NCBI RefSeq assembly: GCF_013373865.1
Contig: NC_050472.1
Coordinates: 22,725,136-22,789,135 of the forward strand
Length of the DNA stretch: 64,000 nucleotides
Direction of reading: 5' to 3'
Source: Monomorium pharaonis
Taxonomy: Eukaryota; Arthropoda; Insecta; Hymenoptera; Formicidae
A program made the translations under genes and the position numbers. Each line of letters starts with the position of its first letter. Position 1 is the first letter of the stretch. Shown here piece after piece: positions 1 to 12,240 of the stretch. Under the pieces are notes generated by a model. That model made no database searches. It worked only from the letters and a program-made list of their open reading frames with translations, and had not been told where the DNA came from.

Positions 1-2389
1 TAATAAGCGTCGCATTTTCACTTGTTTGTAAATTCAGAATAACAATGATAAAAATTTTCCTTTTTAAAATATTTGAATGGTTTGTGATATTTAATAGCGC
101 GATATCAACTGCATGCGGCTTCTTGTTCAATATATTTGTCAATTTAATTTTATGTTAAGAGTTTAGTGTCTCGTAAAATCTCCTACAGACTGTGTTGAAC
201 CAAAGTTACAAACTTACTTCTCATCTTATTCGCATGGTAGATTCGAAACTGAGTTATTACTCCTGGCTTGAAGGCATACACACTAAAATTTAAAGGACTT
301 TCACGCTTGCAGAAGTTTTGAATCGTTAGGTTTTAATACGGAAGCACGTTAAGATGAAATTATCAGGCAAGCTGTGTTGAAATTATCACATATACATTAT
401 ATAGTCATTTTAAATATTTAACTGAGATATTTATAGTATATTATATTATAAACTCTATAAATATAAAGTAATAACTGTGATGGATAGAAATGCGTTTTGC
501 ATTAAACATGATAAAGTAAAAATAATAATACAACCGTATTATAAAATTTCATTAACTTTCTTTAGAAAAATTACTTTCTATATTTCAACAATAATTGCAT
601 AATTTTCGTAACATTGCATATTTAACGAAAATAGATAATAAAACGTCTTTTTGTCAACTTAACTGATAAATTATTTGTTAATAATTTGTCAGTCAAGACA
701 AAAAACGTCTATTTTCGTTAGTTATGTGTATTACTGGTGACAATAAATTATACCTCTTTACATTGCATATTTAATTTTAAATGTCTGTCTCTTTTCACGG
801 CGCAATTTGTATGTTAACTTACTAAGGAGAAATAACTTGGTATTATAAATTTATACGTATAAATTCCCAACAAGTCTGTATAATTATTTTAACTATAAAT
901 GTTATAGCCATGCGAATAAAACATTTCAAAGCTTTGCCATTCTTTTACGTTTAATTACTGATCTATATATATATTTCATTATTACATTTATTTCTATATC
1001 TTATATTAACTGTTACATTTAAACTGACGAATTAATCAGCAAACAGAGATTGAAAAGAGGAAAACGACTTCGTTCGAATTTATCCGTCTGATATCTTGTT
1101 AACAATCGCTTGACAATCTCTCTCGTTAAAATCAACGCAATTAAATTGACATATCGTAATGTCGGAAGTGAACATGTTACTTAATGTTGCGCTAATGGTC
1201 ACTTATGACGAAACTCATACCGATCCTGTTCCTTTCCTTAGCTCTCCTTTAATCATTCATGTCAATGTAATATCGACGGAATATGTATAACGGGCGAGTT
1301 GAATACCGCGTAATCGGTTCCACCACATCAGATACGTCTCGTTTAATTAGCGGGGAAATAGAATGATCATCCAGCGCCTATTTAATGCAGCCTGACTGCG
1401 TACATTCGTATTAATGTGTCTGTTGCATTTCGGATCTAAGCCGGGGAATCGTATTATGTAAGCCAGAATCAACGTTAATTATGACATCGCAATGAGATTC
1501 TAGCTGTTAATTGCATCTTCATGAAGCCTCTTGTTGGGATAAGCTTAGTGGGCATCTTTCTGTTTGATTAGATTTGTAACAGATGTCGGTCTGCAAATGA
1601 CAGGCATGCTATTGTAATTCATGTAACCGTTAAATATAGGCCGATCGCGCGTATGCTCTTGAATGCTATGGCATTTTTCATGTCAATGCGTTCAGAATGC
1701 ATCTCTCGCTTACATGTGTAATAAAATAGACGTAACAAAACTGAATTTTTAATAAACATTGCATAGTAGAATGTACTTTTAGTTGATTCTTTTATCTGCT
1801 TAATCTTAAATTTTAATTAAATTTCTAATTAAATTTTTATAGAATTTAATTGACTTTAATTGATTTACTTGAAACTTTGTGTATTTCGCGTTAATAAAAA
1901 TGCAATTATTTTTTCTGCGCAATAAATACAATGTAAATATTCAACTATGCGAAATAATTCTAATTCAATATGTAGATTTAATATTTTGGACAATTCACAA
2001 TGAATAAAATTGCATATATATGAAACTTTATCAATTTCATTTCAATAGAAAAAAAACTGTGTTTTTGAATACCGGGAAATCCGTGCTTGCAAATCTGGTA
2101 AATGTATTGCTACTGTAAGTTCGATGTATTTAAATTGATTTGAAATATTTTGACAATATAACTTTTATATTATTACTCTAACCATTGTTATAAAAGACAT
2201 AATTGTAAAGGTAAATGACACGCAGGTGGCTAGATTTCCATTAGAGTTTACCGAATTGCAGAGGAAAGTAACGAGGTCAGTAATGGAACGCAACGGCACC
2301 GATCTTCAATGTTCATTAGATGACAGTAACCACGAAGTAGCCAACGTTAATAGTTACAAGTTAAGGTCGTTCTCGGTATAAATTGGCGA
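1..2389. other. AT-rich non-coding sequence, intron or 3' flank of the Beat gene
   Basis: No exon recognised. The stretch from about 1200 to 1700 is less repetitive and of mixed composition, with several homeodomain-type TAATTA and ATTA cores, unlike the simple AT-rich DNA around it. That makes it a candidate conserved non-coding element. The left part carries the 623-720 foldback. Confidence 0.5.
611..774. mobile_element. Foldback/MITE remnant with a flanking 15-bp direct repeat
   Basis: An imperfect inverted repeat spans 623-720. The left arm starts TAACGAAAATAG and the right arm ends CTATTTTCGTTA. Inner blocks ACGTCTTTTTGTC and GACAAAAAACGT also pair, as do ACTGATAAATTATT and AATAATTTGTCAGT, around a TGTT centre. 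The left arm has about 13 extra bases. ACATTGCATATTTAA occurs at 611-625 and again at 760-774. No coding capacity, so probably a non-autonomous element. Confidence 0.6.
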
Positions 2390-3030
2390 GTTTCGCTAAA
2401 GCGTCCGGAGGACGAGCGATAAGCGCCTCTGAACGGTGCCAGACGGCAGAGTGTTAAGTTCGCTCGTAAATTTGAGCGCGGCCCAGGTTTTTTCGACGTC
2501 TCAACGAGCGCTGCCTTCTAGAGGTCTAACTAGCGGAGATTCGTTTCAATTACGGACGAGCGCCATCCGATACCTTTGGGAGATGCTCGGTTGGCCGACG
2601 AGTTCCCGCTCCGTATGTTGGGTACGTGCTGCGAAAATCACCTCGAATCGGCTCGGCGGCATGGGGACGCTTGAATGGGCACCGAAGCGGAGATTTTTCG
2701 AGCGTGAGGTAAACTACGGGATATCTCCAGGTACATGTGGTTCGTGTTCGTGCGGTGATGTGGCGCGGAACCGAGAGCTCTTTCGGAATTTGTCTGGGGG
2801 AGAGGAGGGAAAGTGGACGCGCACAATCGCGCGGGAACGTATGGACGGTCGGGTATCCTACGAGCATGTGCAAATTTACATAGAGGACCTCGGAGGAAGA
2901 CCTATTACGTTTCTACCTCTCTTCCGCGTGCCCTCGCGACGTGTGGGTGCGGGAGCGTGTGCACAGAGTGCGAACACGAAGGTGTGCGAGCGTGCGTGAT
3001 AAACGCACACATTTGGTACCCTGAACAATT
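2390..3030. other. GC-rich island without a recognised gene
   Basis: An abrupt CpG-rich patch between AT-rich flanks. Open frames exist on both strands, including a 187-codon plus-strand frame that starts at a non-ATG codon, but none shows a recognisable domain. A TATAAATT string lies at 2377-2384 at its left edge. It could be a promoter or an unmethylated island; nothing decides this. Confidence 0.35.
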
Positions 3031-3196
3031 ATGAATGAAGAGACGATGCGCGAGGAACGAGGAAGGAAAGATGAGAGCAGTCGTGAGAGGTGATGCAATG
3101 AGAAATGATCTTATGGAATACACGGGAGAGAGAGATAAAGCGTTTATTAAAAAATTTTAGGGCAAGCTTTCTAAAAACATAATAACATAAGAAAAT

Positions 3197-3199
<3 letters not shown>

Positions 3200-3230
<31 letters not shown>
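3200..3230 (+). repeat. (GA)n microsatellite
   Basis: Uninterrupted GA dinucleotide run of about 15 units. Confidence 0.95.
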
Positions 3231-3231
<1 letters not shown>

Positions 3232-5540
3232 ACATGTAATCGTCGTTATTTATTGCAAAGAATATTTTCCATATTTCTATATAATTTATTTTTATTTTAT
3301 TCATGTTTGCAATCCGTTTACAGAACGCAAAAATCGATACAAACTACGTTTATTATTAACATTGCATTTTTAAGAGAATATTTGAATAATGTTTTTAAAA
3401 TTTTGAAATACACACAGAGAGAAAGAATTAGTAAAAAAACCGTGCTTTGCAACGATTAATATATGAAAATCGATATAAAAATAAAATATAGAAATACAGA
3501 GAATATACATTAATAAAATATATTAAAAGTACGCCTTTTTCATTAAAAATAATGTTCTATTATATTTGTAATACTTATAATTTAAAATTTTTCAAAATCC
3601 AGGAACAATAATCATTAGATACATTATGCGATAATTAGAATTATCAACATTACAAAGTCAATTAGTAGTCGTCATTAAAACTCCTGGGATACTAAACGTA
3701 AATGAACAAGTAACAATGATAATTCTGCATCGAAACATCCAATAATGGTTCATATATCAGAGAATGCGGTAGAAATTGGGATCCCGGATTCCCGCCTCGA
3801 GGATCGTCTATTTTGCAATCAATATCAATTCATTCCATTAAACAGCGTGTATGTCGAAGCTGTCTGTAACACATGGCGACCCGATGAATTACAAATGTAA
3901 CACGCCGGCAAAGTGCCACGTTAAATTTCCATAGGCAAGGTACTTAGCCTGGCGAGCGTGTCGGGTTGCCGTCCTGCAGCTGCCAGCTCGTTCGACTTTG
4001 CTATTTCGTTATCGGAACGTGGCTACGTGCTTCTCGGTGCGCGATCATGTTGAAACGCGCGCCCCCGATTTACGACCGCGAAAAGAACAGGAAAACGTTC
4101 CACGCCGTTTCCGCGCGGGTCTGAGACGGTGCTTTAAACCGCGGCGCTTGAGCGCGCTCGAGGATAATTTCGGAGCGAATCAATTTCGACGATATCAGCG
4201 ATAATGTCGGGACGAGCCAATTTTCATTGGGCGCCACTTACGCTCGTATCATGTAACGGCAAGAAAGAAGGGAAGATCGTGCGATGGTTCCATCATGAGC
4301 TCAGGTTCTTGTCCGCGTAAGCGTTGGCACGTTTGGTTTCTAGATAATCTAATACTGCTAAGGCTTTTTCGAATTACGTGAAATAGCAAATAGAAAATAA
4401 TAGAAACTTTTAACATCGTGCAGATATAATATCGCGTTCTTTGCACGCAGCGCACTGTATCTTCAGTTACAAAAAAGGAACATGAAAAAATAAATAACGT
4501 GTAACTCGAGCAAGGCAAAAATATTACACAATATTACGAAAATAAAAATTATGTTCATCCATTTTGTAATAACGGTTACCTATAGTTAGGTAAAACTAGG
4601 TGTTATAAACGCAATGTTTAACTTGTGACACAGACGATACGTAAGGGTCGGTTTACGTGACATGTTAATAATATCGTTACAAAAAGAATATATGAGTCAG
4701 TTTTCTACATTATGTTTCGGTCTGATATATCTAAAGTTCTTTTTCTTTAACAAAGAAAGACACACATGTCCGGAAAATATTAAAAATATTACGAAAAATA
4801 CTTATAATGTTGATCTTTACAGTAATTTTTTACGTAAATTATTTATAAAATACAAATCACAGAGATAAGTATTTTAAACAAAACTGTTATATTTATATTG
4901 TCATTTCTTTAATAGAGCTATTCTTTCTTTAAGGTGTCTGCTATTTAAATATTTTTATAATTTATAATTCAAAATTGAATAATATATTTTAGCAGACCAT
5001 CTTATGTATTTAAACGGAAGACTTCATAAGCAACCCGTCTCTAACGACAATAGCTTTCACGTGTACCGTCCGTAGTAAGTATAGTCTATTGTAACAACAA
5101 CTGAAGAGCCATTCTCGCATATCACGGTATTAAGTCCTATTCAAACTACATAAGACGTCATACATTGCGAACTCTCACAGCTCTTAACATCAAATACATT
5201 ATCTTGTTAAATAGTTAGCGGTTCTCAATGTAATATTCAATTAAAATCACAATAAATAAAAGTTATAATTATCAAATTTCAAAGTACTACTTGTTAATCT
5301 CAATTCCAAAAGATTATTAAAAAATTATAAAATTAATTTCGTAACTAAATTGAATAAACGAAACTACATAGCTATGCGATATATGACATTTGATGAATCA
5401 TTCGCATTTTTTTTGTATTTCTTTTTTTTTTATTCTCGTTTCATAAGTAATAATGTGTTTGATCTATGCAGTGCGTTTATTTGAAGTAAACATTTCAAGT
5501 AAAAATTTTAAAATCTGATCAAAATTTCCTTGAATAAAAC
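3231..5540. other. AT-rich non-coding stretch with a small GC patch at 3950-4210
   Basis: No recognisable exon. The 3950-4210 patch has a 68-codon frame with Arg-rich, non-domain content that I judge spurious. The remainder is simple AT-rich sequence apart from the foldback at 4931-5003. Confidence 0.5.
4931..5003. mobile_element. 73-bp foldback element
   Basis: The left end AAGGTGTCTGCT pairs with the right end AGCAGACCATCTT, and the interior continues as an imperfect A/T-rich stem (ATTCAAAATTGAAT near the centre). Small size and symmetry suggest a MITE or its remnant. I see no convincing target duplication. Confidence 0.5.
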
Positions 5541-7370
5541 GCAGTACCGCGAGACGCGTGTCAACGCGTTTCTCTACCGCTGCGAATGGGGGGTTTCTCG
5601 TTAAACCATATGAAGTACCACGTTTCAAGCACGGCAAGGTTTCTCAGGTCGACTTCTTCTCCCGAGTATGGGCAAACATTTGCTTTCCGTAGTATCAATC
5701 CGCGGTAGGGACGCCATGGTGGGAGGATCGTTGCGCGGGAAGTATCTGCAGAGTCGTTCTGGAGCGGATCGAGCGGCGTAAAGAGGGCATAAAGCACCCC
5801 CGAGCTCCATTACTCTGCCTTAGTAAATCGGTACTGACGCTGAAGATCGCGCGCACGAGACCCAATTCCGGCCGTTCCTGTTATACCTAATACCGTATTT
5901 TATCAAAGATAATACGCGCCCCTACCCGTTGAATAGACACCCGTATTGTCACCGTGGCCGCACGAAAATGTCCGCTAAAGCGTACGAAAACGGCTTATAA
6001 ATTGTTTCCTAGCTATTGCGGGGGATCGGGGGAGATTTTGAAAAATGGATTCTCTTTCTCTCTCGATAAACGAAAGCTATTTGTTGCCTTAAACAAGCGT
6101 ATTACACGTATTAATAGCGCCGTCATATCCGGTTATTGATGAAAATGCACTTTTTCCATCACTTCTTTTTGCTCTCTGAATAGAAAGACACACGACCGAA
6201 CAAAACAAGCAAACAAGGGATCGTTATTTTTTTTCTATTGTCCCTGGAGTTTTCCTATTGATTCCGCAGTTTATATTTTTTTATTTCTACTGTTTCTTCG
6301 ATAACACTTACTTGTTATTAACATTAATAATCGAATCAATGAAAAGTACCAAAAAATCGTTCAAAGTGTGAATAAGAGAATAGAAACAATATTTTACATT
6401 TATAATAATATATAATGTCAATTAAAAAATTGAAAAAAATTTACAATAACATAAAAATTTTTTAACATTGAAAAGTTTGTTTTTGTCATTTTTCTTAAGG
6501 AACTGTGACAATATTGGAAAAACAGATAATTCAAAAGATATTATAAAATTAATAGTGAGATATATAAATACAGTAAAATATTTTTATTTTTATTTATCAA
6601 AGAAAATACTGAGAAATATACAAATAAAACTGTTACAACGTTTGCTTGTGCTCGAAGTAGTTATTTTTATAAAAAGAGATTGTAGTTATAAATGCAAAAT
6701 GTAAATAAAAAGAAATATGTATCGTCTGAGAATAAATCTATTCTGACACAACAGAATGTGTTTTTATATCTTTATATACATCTATACATGCTGCGCAGAA
6801 ATTAAAAGTATATTACACATACATGATTCGTAAATTATAATTTTATAGATGCATGCTATATAGCTACGTTATGAATACCTATTATCACATCGATGAGGAA
6901 AGATGCTTTGTAAAGTGAAAGATTATTCATGAGAAACATAGGATGAGCTCTTGCTTTTCTTGTCCCTATCTCGGCTGAAAGCATGCAATTTCCTTCGTAT
7001 TTATGTATTATCATACAATAACTAACTCAGCAAAAAGTCCCACACGATCGAATCATGCATCAAATTAATGGAGTTCATCTTAATGTTACTAATTACGACA
7101 AGTAATTAGAGGACCGGGCAAGAGGATCGAATTTCCGGCTCACAACAATACGATTAAAGATTCGCGTGAATGAAAATTGATGACATTATCCGGATATCAA
7201 ACTTATGTATTAAAAAAAACTTTAAAGAGCACGCTAAAAGTAACATATGCAACAGTAATTCGATTACTTGACATTTTAAACGAAGCAGCCAACATCGATA
7301 CAATCCGATATGACATTTGCCATTGTACAAATGCGCATATATCTAATTTGGAAACGTGAGAAAGTACGTC
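5541..7370. other. Non-coding: GC patch (5541-6010), then AT-rich DNA
   Basis: The GC patch has overlapping open frames on the minus strand (61 and 78 codons) without recognisable domains. From 6011 on the sequence is AT-rich with homopolymer runs. No exon supported. Confidence 0.45.
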
Positions 7371-7960
7371 GAGCACCATAGCAACGTTAACAAACGAGCG
7401 GGGGAGAGTGTCGAGTTACGATGATTATGTCGCTACTTCCAGCAGGTGCGCAAAGCAGGAGTGGGTGAAGAACGCCTTCGTAAGCAACGAGCGCGATCGC
7501 GTATACCTCGCGGTTGTACAAGCCCCGCCAACCACCTAGCAAAGCAAGGCGAGGTGAGGTGAGGTGAGGCGAGGGGCGAGGGGCGAGGCACAGGGTGGGA
7601 TATCAGCGAGCGGCGAAACAAAGTTTATTTTGAATCAACCACGGCAATCCTGAAGTCGCACTATGCCGAGAGTAAAGCACCACGTGAGTATAGGTACCGT
7701 AAGCAGCCAGCCGCACGAGAAGCGTTGGTTCGACGCTCCTCCACCGCAGAGAGAGCCCCGGCTCTCAGCATCGGCTCAACGGATACAGACCGACAGACAG
7801 AAGCGGAGCTTGCGCGACCCCGGAGGTGTGTGCCGGGGAACGGGGGGGACAAACAGAGAAGCAAAGCGAAACGGTACACGATGAGGGGGCGAAGAGCCGG
7901 GGGAGTCGGGGAGGGGGCGCGCGAGGGATGGCCTAGCCGACGACGGTGATTGTTACGGCG

Positions 7961-7988
7961 ACGACGTTTCAGTTAGCTGAAACGTCGT
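7961..7988. repeat. Perfect 12-bp inverted repeat with a 4-nt loop
   Basis: ACGACGTTTCAG, loop TTAG, then CTGAAACGTCGT. Perfect complementarity over 12 bp. It lies inside the GC-rich island, with no oligo-T run that would suggest a Pol III terminator. Confidence 0.85.
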
Positions 7989-8226
7989 TTCCTTTGTCGC
8001 GTCTGTGTGAGGAAGGTACTTGTCCTCGATGAGGTGTACAGACGTGCGCGCGTACCAGCGGACGCCGCGCGTAACCGCCGCCAAGGAGGCACGTACATGC
8101 AAACAGCCGCACACGTGCGCTATACACGGACTCGGAGGGGTAGATACACAAATACCGGGACTTCCCGGGGTTTCCTGGTGCGGTACACCCTATCTCACGG
8201 AGAGTGGTTGGATCTATCTGCTTGTC

Positions 8227-8243
8227 CGCGCGCGCGCGCGCGC
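8227..8243. repeat. (CG)n run
   Basis: Eight CG units; alternating purine/pyrimidine with Z-DNA potential. A second, shorter run lies at 8410-8426. Confidence 0.9.
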
Positions 8244-8640
8244 ACAAACTTCCGAGCTCTTGCACGGGCGTTTCACCGTGCTCCTTCTAAGACTTCGCCC
8301 ATAGTCGGGCGAAAGCTGTATAGCGGCGGAGAAGCGCAGAGATCTCGATTCGGGTTAATTGTGGGCTTCGTCTATAGACTCGGTACTCGGGCAATGAATT
8401 TTAGGAGGTGTACGCGCGCGCGCGCACGGCAGTATCACCTCGGCGCGCCGTGACGCCGAGAGGTTGGAGAACGGAGGGCGAGCACCGACAAGCGGATATA
8501 TTTATGCGCGCTCGTGGAAATTCTTCGATCTGATTGCGAGCGCAATTGCCAGGGGAATGAAAACGTCTGCATTTAACGAGGTACTGTTTTCAACGCGCTG
8601 CAAATAAGACCGCAGTTGTTCGTAGCAGCGGTGTATACTT

Positions 8641-9720
8641 TACGCTTGATAAAACCGGATATATTTAAGTAATTAAAAGGGCGCACCTTTCTGAAGTAAA
8701 AGTTGAAAGAATTTTATAATTGACGGGATTCGTGTATATAGTAGCGAAATGTGAAGAAATAAATGCCTCTCGCATTTTCTGTATTCAAGAGTTATAATGT
8801 ATTAAGTTTCAATTCAAGAATAAATTCACTTGAAGAATTTTATTCAAATAATTTAATATTTACTAATTTCTAATAATATTGATCAATTACAGGTAATTAA
8901 ATTTTGTCTGATTTTTTTATTATTTACTGAAGAAACATAAAACGCAAATTTCAGGTCCGAAGTTATTTCATCCCTGTCAAATTTCACATAGTTAAAAAAT
9001 TTTGGCCAATTGATATTTGTTTGCATAACGTGCACAGATTCTGTTACAAATTGTATAGATTGACAAAAATATTATTACATATTTTTTTATATTAAGAAAT
9101 TGTTAGTAAACAGTCAAATGAAAATATTGGTATAAACGAGGTATTGTTCTCAATTTGTTGGCAGAAAAACGGTAGTTTATACGACAGTTTATTATGCTCG
9201 GTAAAAATAAGTATTTACATTAACTAAAATGTAATGCCCAAAAAACAATAGTACGACAACTTGTAAAAGACTTAAAACTAAAGACACTTAAATAGAATTT
9301 AAAATCCGACTTAACAAAAATATTTTTTTTCTATTCATCTTATTTCTAACTTACATTAAAAAGTTGTAACTTCTTTAAAGAGATATCGGCAAACTATCAA
9401 TCAATTATCTTATCTATCCACTTACAAAAATGAACTTAGAGCGCAAGGATTGTTTAAAAAAATGTCCTGTCTATACTCCATTCGCGTGTAAAGCTTAATT
9501 AAAAAAAAAACATCCATTAGCGTATTTGACACATTCATTTACAAAGTAATACTTCTTCTAGTTATATAAATTTAAAAGATAACATATCTATAAAAAAAAC
9601 TTTAATAACACGAATTTTTAAAAATTGTACCTAGACGCTTCTGCTTCTAAATTAAAACTTTTAACATTCACGATTATCGCCATAAGTTAACACTTTACAA
9701 CTTTCAAAAACGTATTTCGC
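8641..9720. other. AT-rich non-coding stretch
   Basis: Simple A/T-rich sequence with frequent stops in all frames. Nothing recognised. Confidence 0.6.
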
Positions 9721-11085
9721 CCGAGAATATCGACAGTGCCGATTTCCGCGCGGAATATTAGCACGTCCGACATCGATCCCTGCGATTTGGCGCATTTTAG
9801 CATTGCCAAGCAGGAATCGGCGAATCCGCTTGTACGAGAAATAAGGATCGTGGTTCCGCGCGATGCCTTCCGTGCAGTTTCACGCCGATACGTATTACTT
9901 CGCCAAAGATTTGTAAGCGGTCGCGGAGCGTGCCAAATACTGTGGCGTGCGCGCGGAGAGGGGAGCGAAAGCGGAAGGAAGAGGGGAAGAGACGTTCTAT
10001 CCGAGGGTGGGATATGGGTTAATACGGACGATTTCTGTGTTCGGGATGAAGGAACAAGCTGCGCGTTATATAGCCAGCTTATAGACGCGCGGAATCGTCC
10101 ACAGGGTTTATCGTCCGTTTAATAAAGAGAAGGTGGGCGGTGGGAGGATGAAAAACGCAACGTTCGTGCCGCTCCTTCCAACGCGCCGGTTCCTCCTCTA
10201 TTTCCTTCGATAAATCGATCTCGAAACGGGGCCTTTCTCCAGCTTATATGCTCGACGACGTCGTATACCTGCAGATAGCCTTAACACAAGGATCCGGCGG
10301 CGCGGCAGTTGGAAATTGGTAAAACGCGCGTCGTACAGTTCAAACGTTGCGTTCTCAAGGAATTCAACAAGAGAGAAACTGTTGAAGCAACGGAGCGAGA
10401 ACGGGACGCGCATCTTAAAAATCGCGTTTAAAAAAAAAATACGGAAGATAGAACAGACCGCGGTCTAGGTATTTCTCTCTTTGGCACGGCGTCATTAAAT
10501 AAGCGAGTAGCAAACTCGTTAGAGAGCGAACCGTACGCAGTCGGGCACTAACAATCGGCGTAAGTACATATAACTCGGCCGAGTTCTTCTTTCGCGGGAG
10601 CGGCAAACGGTAACTACATTGTTCTCACGGTTTCGTACGTAGAACGCGAAAAACGAGAGAACTTGGCACAAAAAGAGAAGAAAAAAAAAACCCGTAGAGC
10701 CAGCAGCAGTCTGTAGCAGTAGTCTGATCCCGCGAGCGCGTGTTCAGAGCTCTTCGCTTCGAAATTCGGCGACATTGATCCGCCTACGCGCCCGAGCCCG
10801 GGAGCGTTTGGACAATGGACGAATGGGACTCGAATCACCGTCCTTGGCGATTGTGTAACGGCGAGATATTCGAGGGCGCATCGAGTGCGTTGTTGCACGA
10901 GAGAGAGAGGAGTACGATTTCGCGAAACGGGAGAGTTCCGCGCTCTCTATCCCTCTCCGGTATGCGAAAACTTTTCGCACCGCTTTATCCGTGCCTCTTC
11001 CTTTGTGCGATCTCTAACGGCTTGACTCTCTTTTCGTCAGTGGTAGCAGAAGAGAACGTCTCTCTCACTCTCGCGCGCACACACA

Positions 11086-11120
<35 letters not shown>

Positions 11121-12240
11121 CTCTCTCTCTCTTTCTCATACTCACTCTCTCACTCACTCTTTTTCTCACAGCAAGGATCGCAAATCTTTCAGAGACGAGC
11201 TGTACAAGCACCTATAGACGTATACGTGCTATCGACTTCAAAGTCCTATCTTTTCCCTTCCTCTCTCGCTGTCACTCTACTCTCGACAAATCCCTTTTGT
11301 TCATTACTTGTCAAACGTCAAATTGAGCGTCGCAGTAGTAATCGGACGCAGCTAATTGGCTACGCTTTTCCGTTCTCGATTCTTCACCTCGCATAAATCA
11401 CGTCGCAACGGGTCACCCAACGGCGGATTTAGCTATGGTGATCCTTTATCCGATTATCTACCTACCTCTCCGCCGGTCCAGTTCGGAGACTCACTTTAAC
11501 CCTTGACCGGCAACGCGCGCATCGTCTCTTGCTCGTTCGTGTACCATCGAAAGGACAAACGAGAAACAATCCGTGCGTACCGGCGCATCTTATAAAATAA
11601 TGAGCGTCTCTTATAGAAAAGACGCTGGTTGTAAAATATATAACGGTAACAATCGACGATCTCGCGAGAAAACTATCACATGTTTAAACACGTCGCGTCC
11701 TTTTGATTTTGTTTATCAGTTGCAGTGCTCGAAATGATTCACCAGTTGAAAATTAACACCGCGCTGCTGTCAATGACTGCAAACGAGAAACATGCAGAAG
11801 TCGCGATCCTGACCCGTTCAGAGAGAGAGAAAAAAACGTAACCTAACTCCACAAAGAGAAAACAAAAGGAAACACTTAAATATCGGTCATATATCGATTT
11901 AACAATATTATTTGTTTCTGCGCCGTCCATACGCGGTCCTTAAACCCAGCCTCCATCGTCTCTTCCTCCAGCCCCTTTTCCCGCTGACTAGTATGCTATT
12001 TATCATGCGACGCCCGTGAACTCCCCTTTCGTGGTCTCAGGCGTGCCGTGACTATCTCAGAAGCAGATGGAGCGTGCCCAGGCAGAGTATTGTCGCAAAC
12101 GTCATGGTGTGCGTGCCGCTTCCGCTTCCGTTTTCTGAGGTTACTGCAACACATGTTAAGAAAGAAATTACCATTTCTCTGTCATTCCGTCAAACGGCGA
12201 GCACCATTTCTGGAATGTTTACTATCACGTAATGATTTTT
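9721..12240. other. 2.5-kb GC-rich island without a recognised gene
   Basis: Contains long overlapping frames (a 193-codon plus frame at 10815-11396 runs straight through the CA/CT microsatellite as His/Thr and Ser/Leu repeats) and Arg-rich minus frames. On the minus strand a strong pyrimidine tract ending in CCAAG near 10660 could act as an acceptor, but what follows does not look like a Beat C-terminus. TTAACCCTTGACCGG at about 11498 resembles TTAA-element ends. Confidence 0.4.
11087..11132 (+). repeat. Compound (CA)15(CT)8 microsatellite
   Basis: CA dinucleotides at 11087-11116 pass directly into CT dinucleotides at 11117-11132, followed by degenerate CTCA repeats. Confidence 0.95.

Larger units (their letters stand above)
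7371..8640. other. 1.3-kb GC/CpG-rich island
   Basis: Dense CpG with GAGGT-type short direct repeats (about 7548-7590), a perfect 12-bp hairpin (7961-7988) and two CG dinucleotide runs (8227-8243 and 8410-8426). Overlapping open frames on both strands, up to 148 codons, are Arg-rich and look like by-products of composition. A promoter or first-exon region is possible but unproven. Confidence 0.4.

Noticed and set aside
2377..2384. TATAAATT as a core promoter
   Set aside because: No initiator, no convincing downstream gene, and TATA-like strings are frequent in this AT-rich sequence.
8007..8453. 148-codon plus-strand frame in a CpG island
   Set aside because: Arg/Ala-rich by composition, crosses two CG runs, and overlaps open frames in other frames and on the other strand.
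10614..10898. Minus-strand frames with a hydrophobic stretch (LLLALRVFFFF) as the missing Beat C-terminus
   Set aside because: The hydrophobicity comes from an oligo-pyrimidine tract. The frame after the possible CCAAG acceptor near 10660 (VLSFFAFYVRNRENN) does not resemble a Beat tail or a GPI signal, though it is phase-compatible.
10815..11396. 193-codon plus-strand frame
   Set aside because: Much of it is His/Thr and Ser/Leu from the CA/CT microsatellite; no domain and no conserved pattern.
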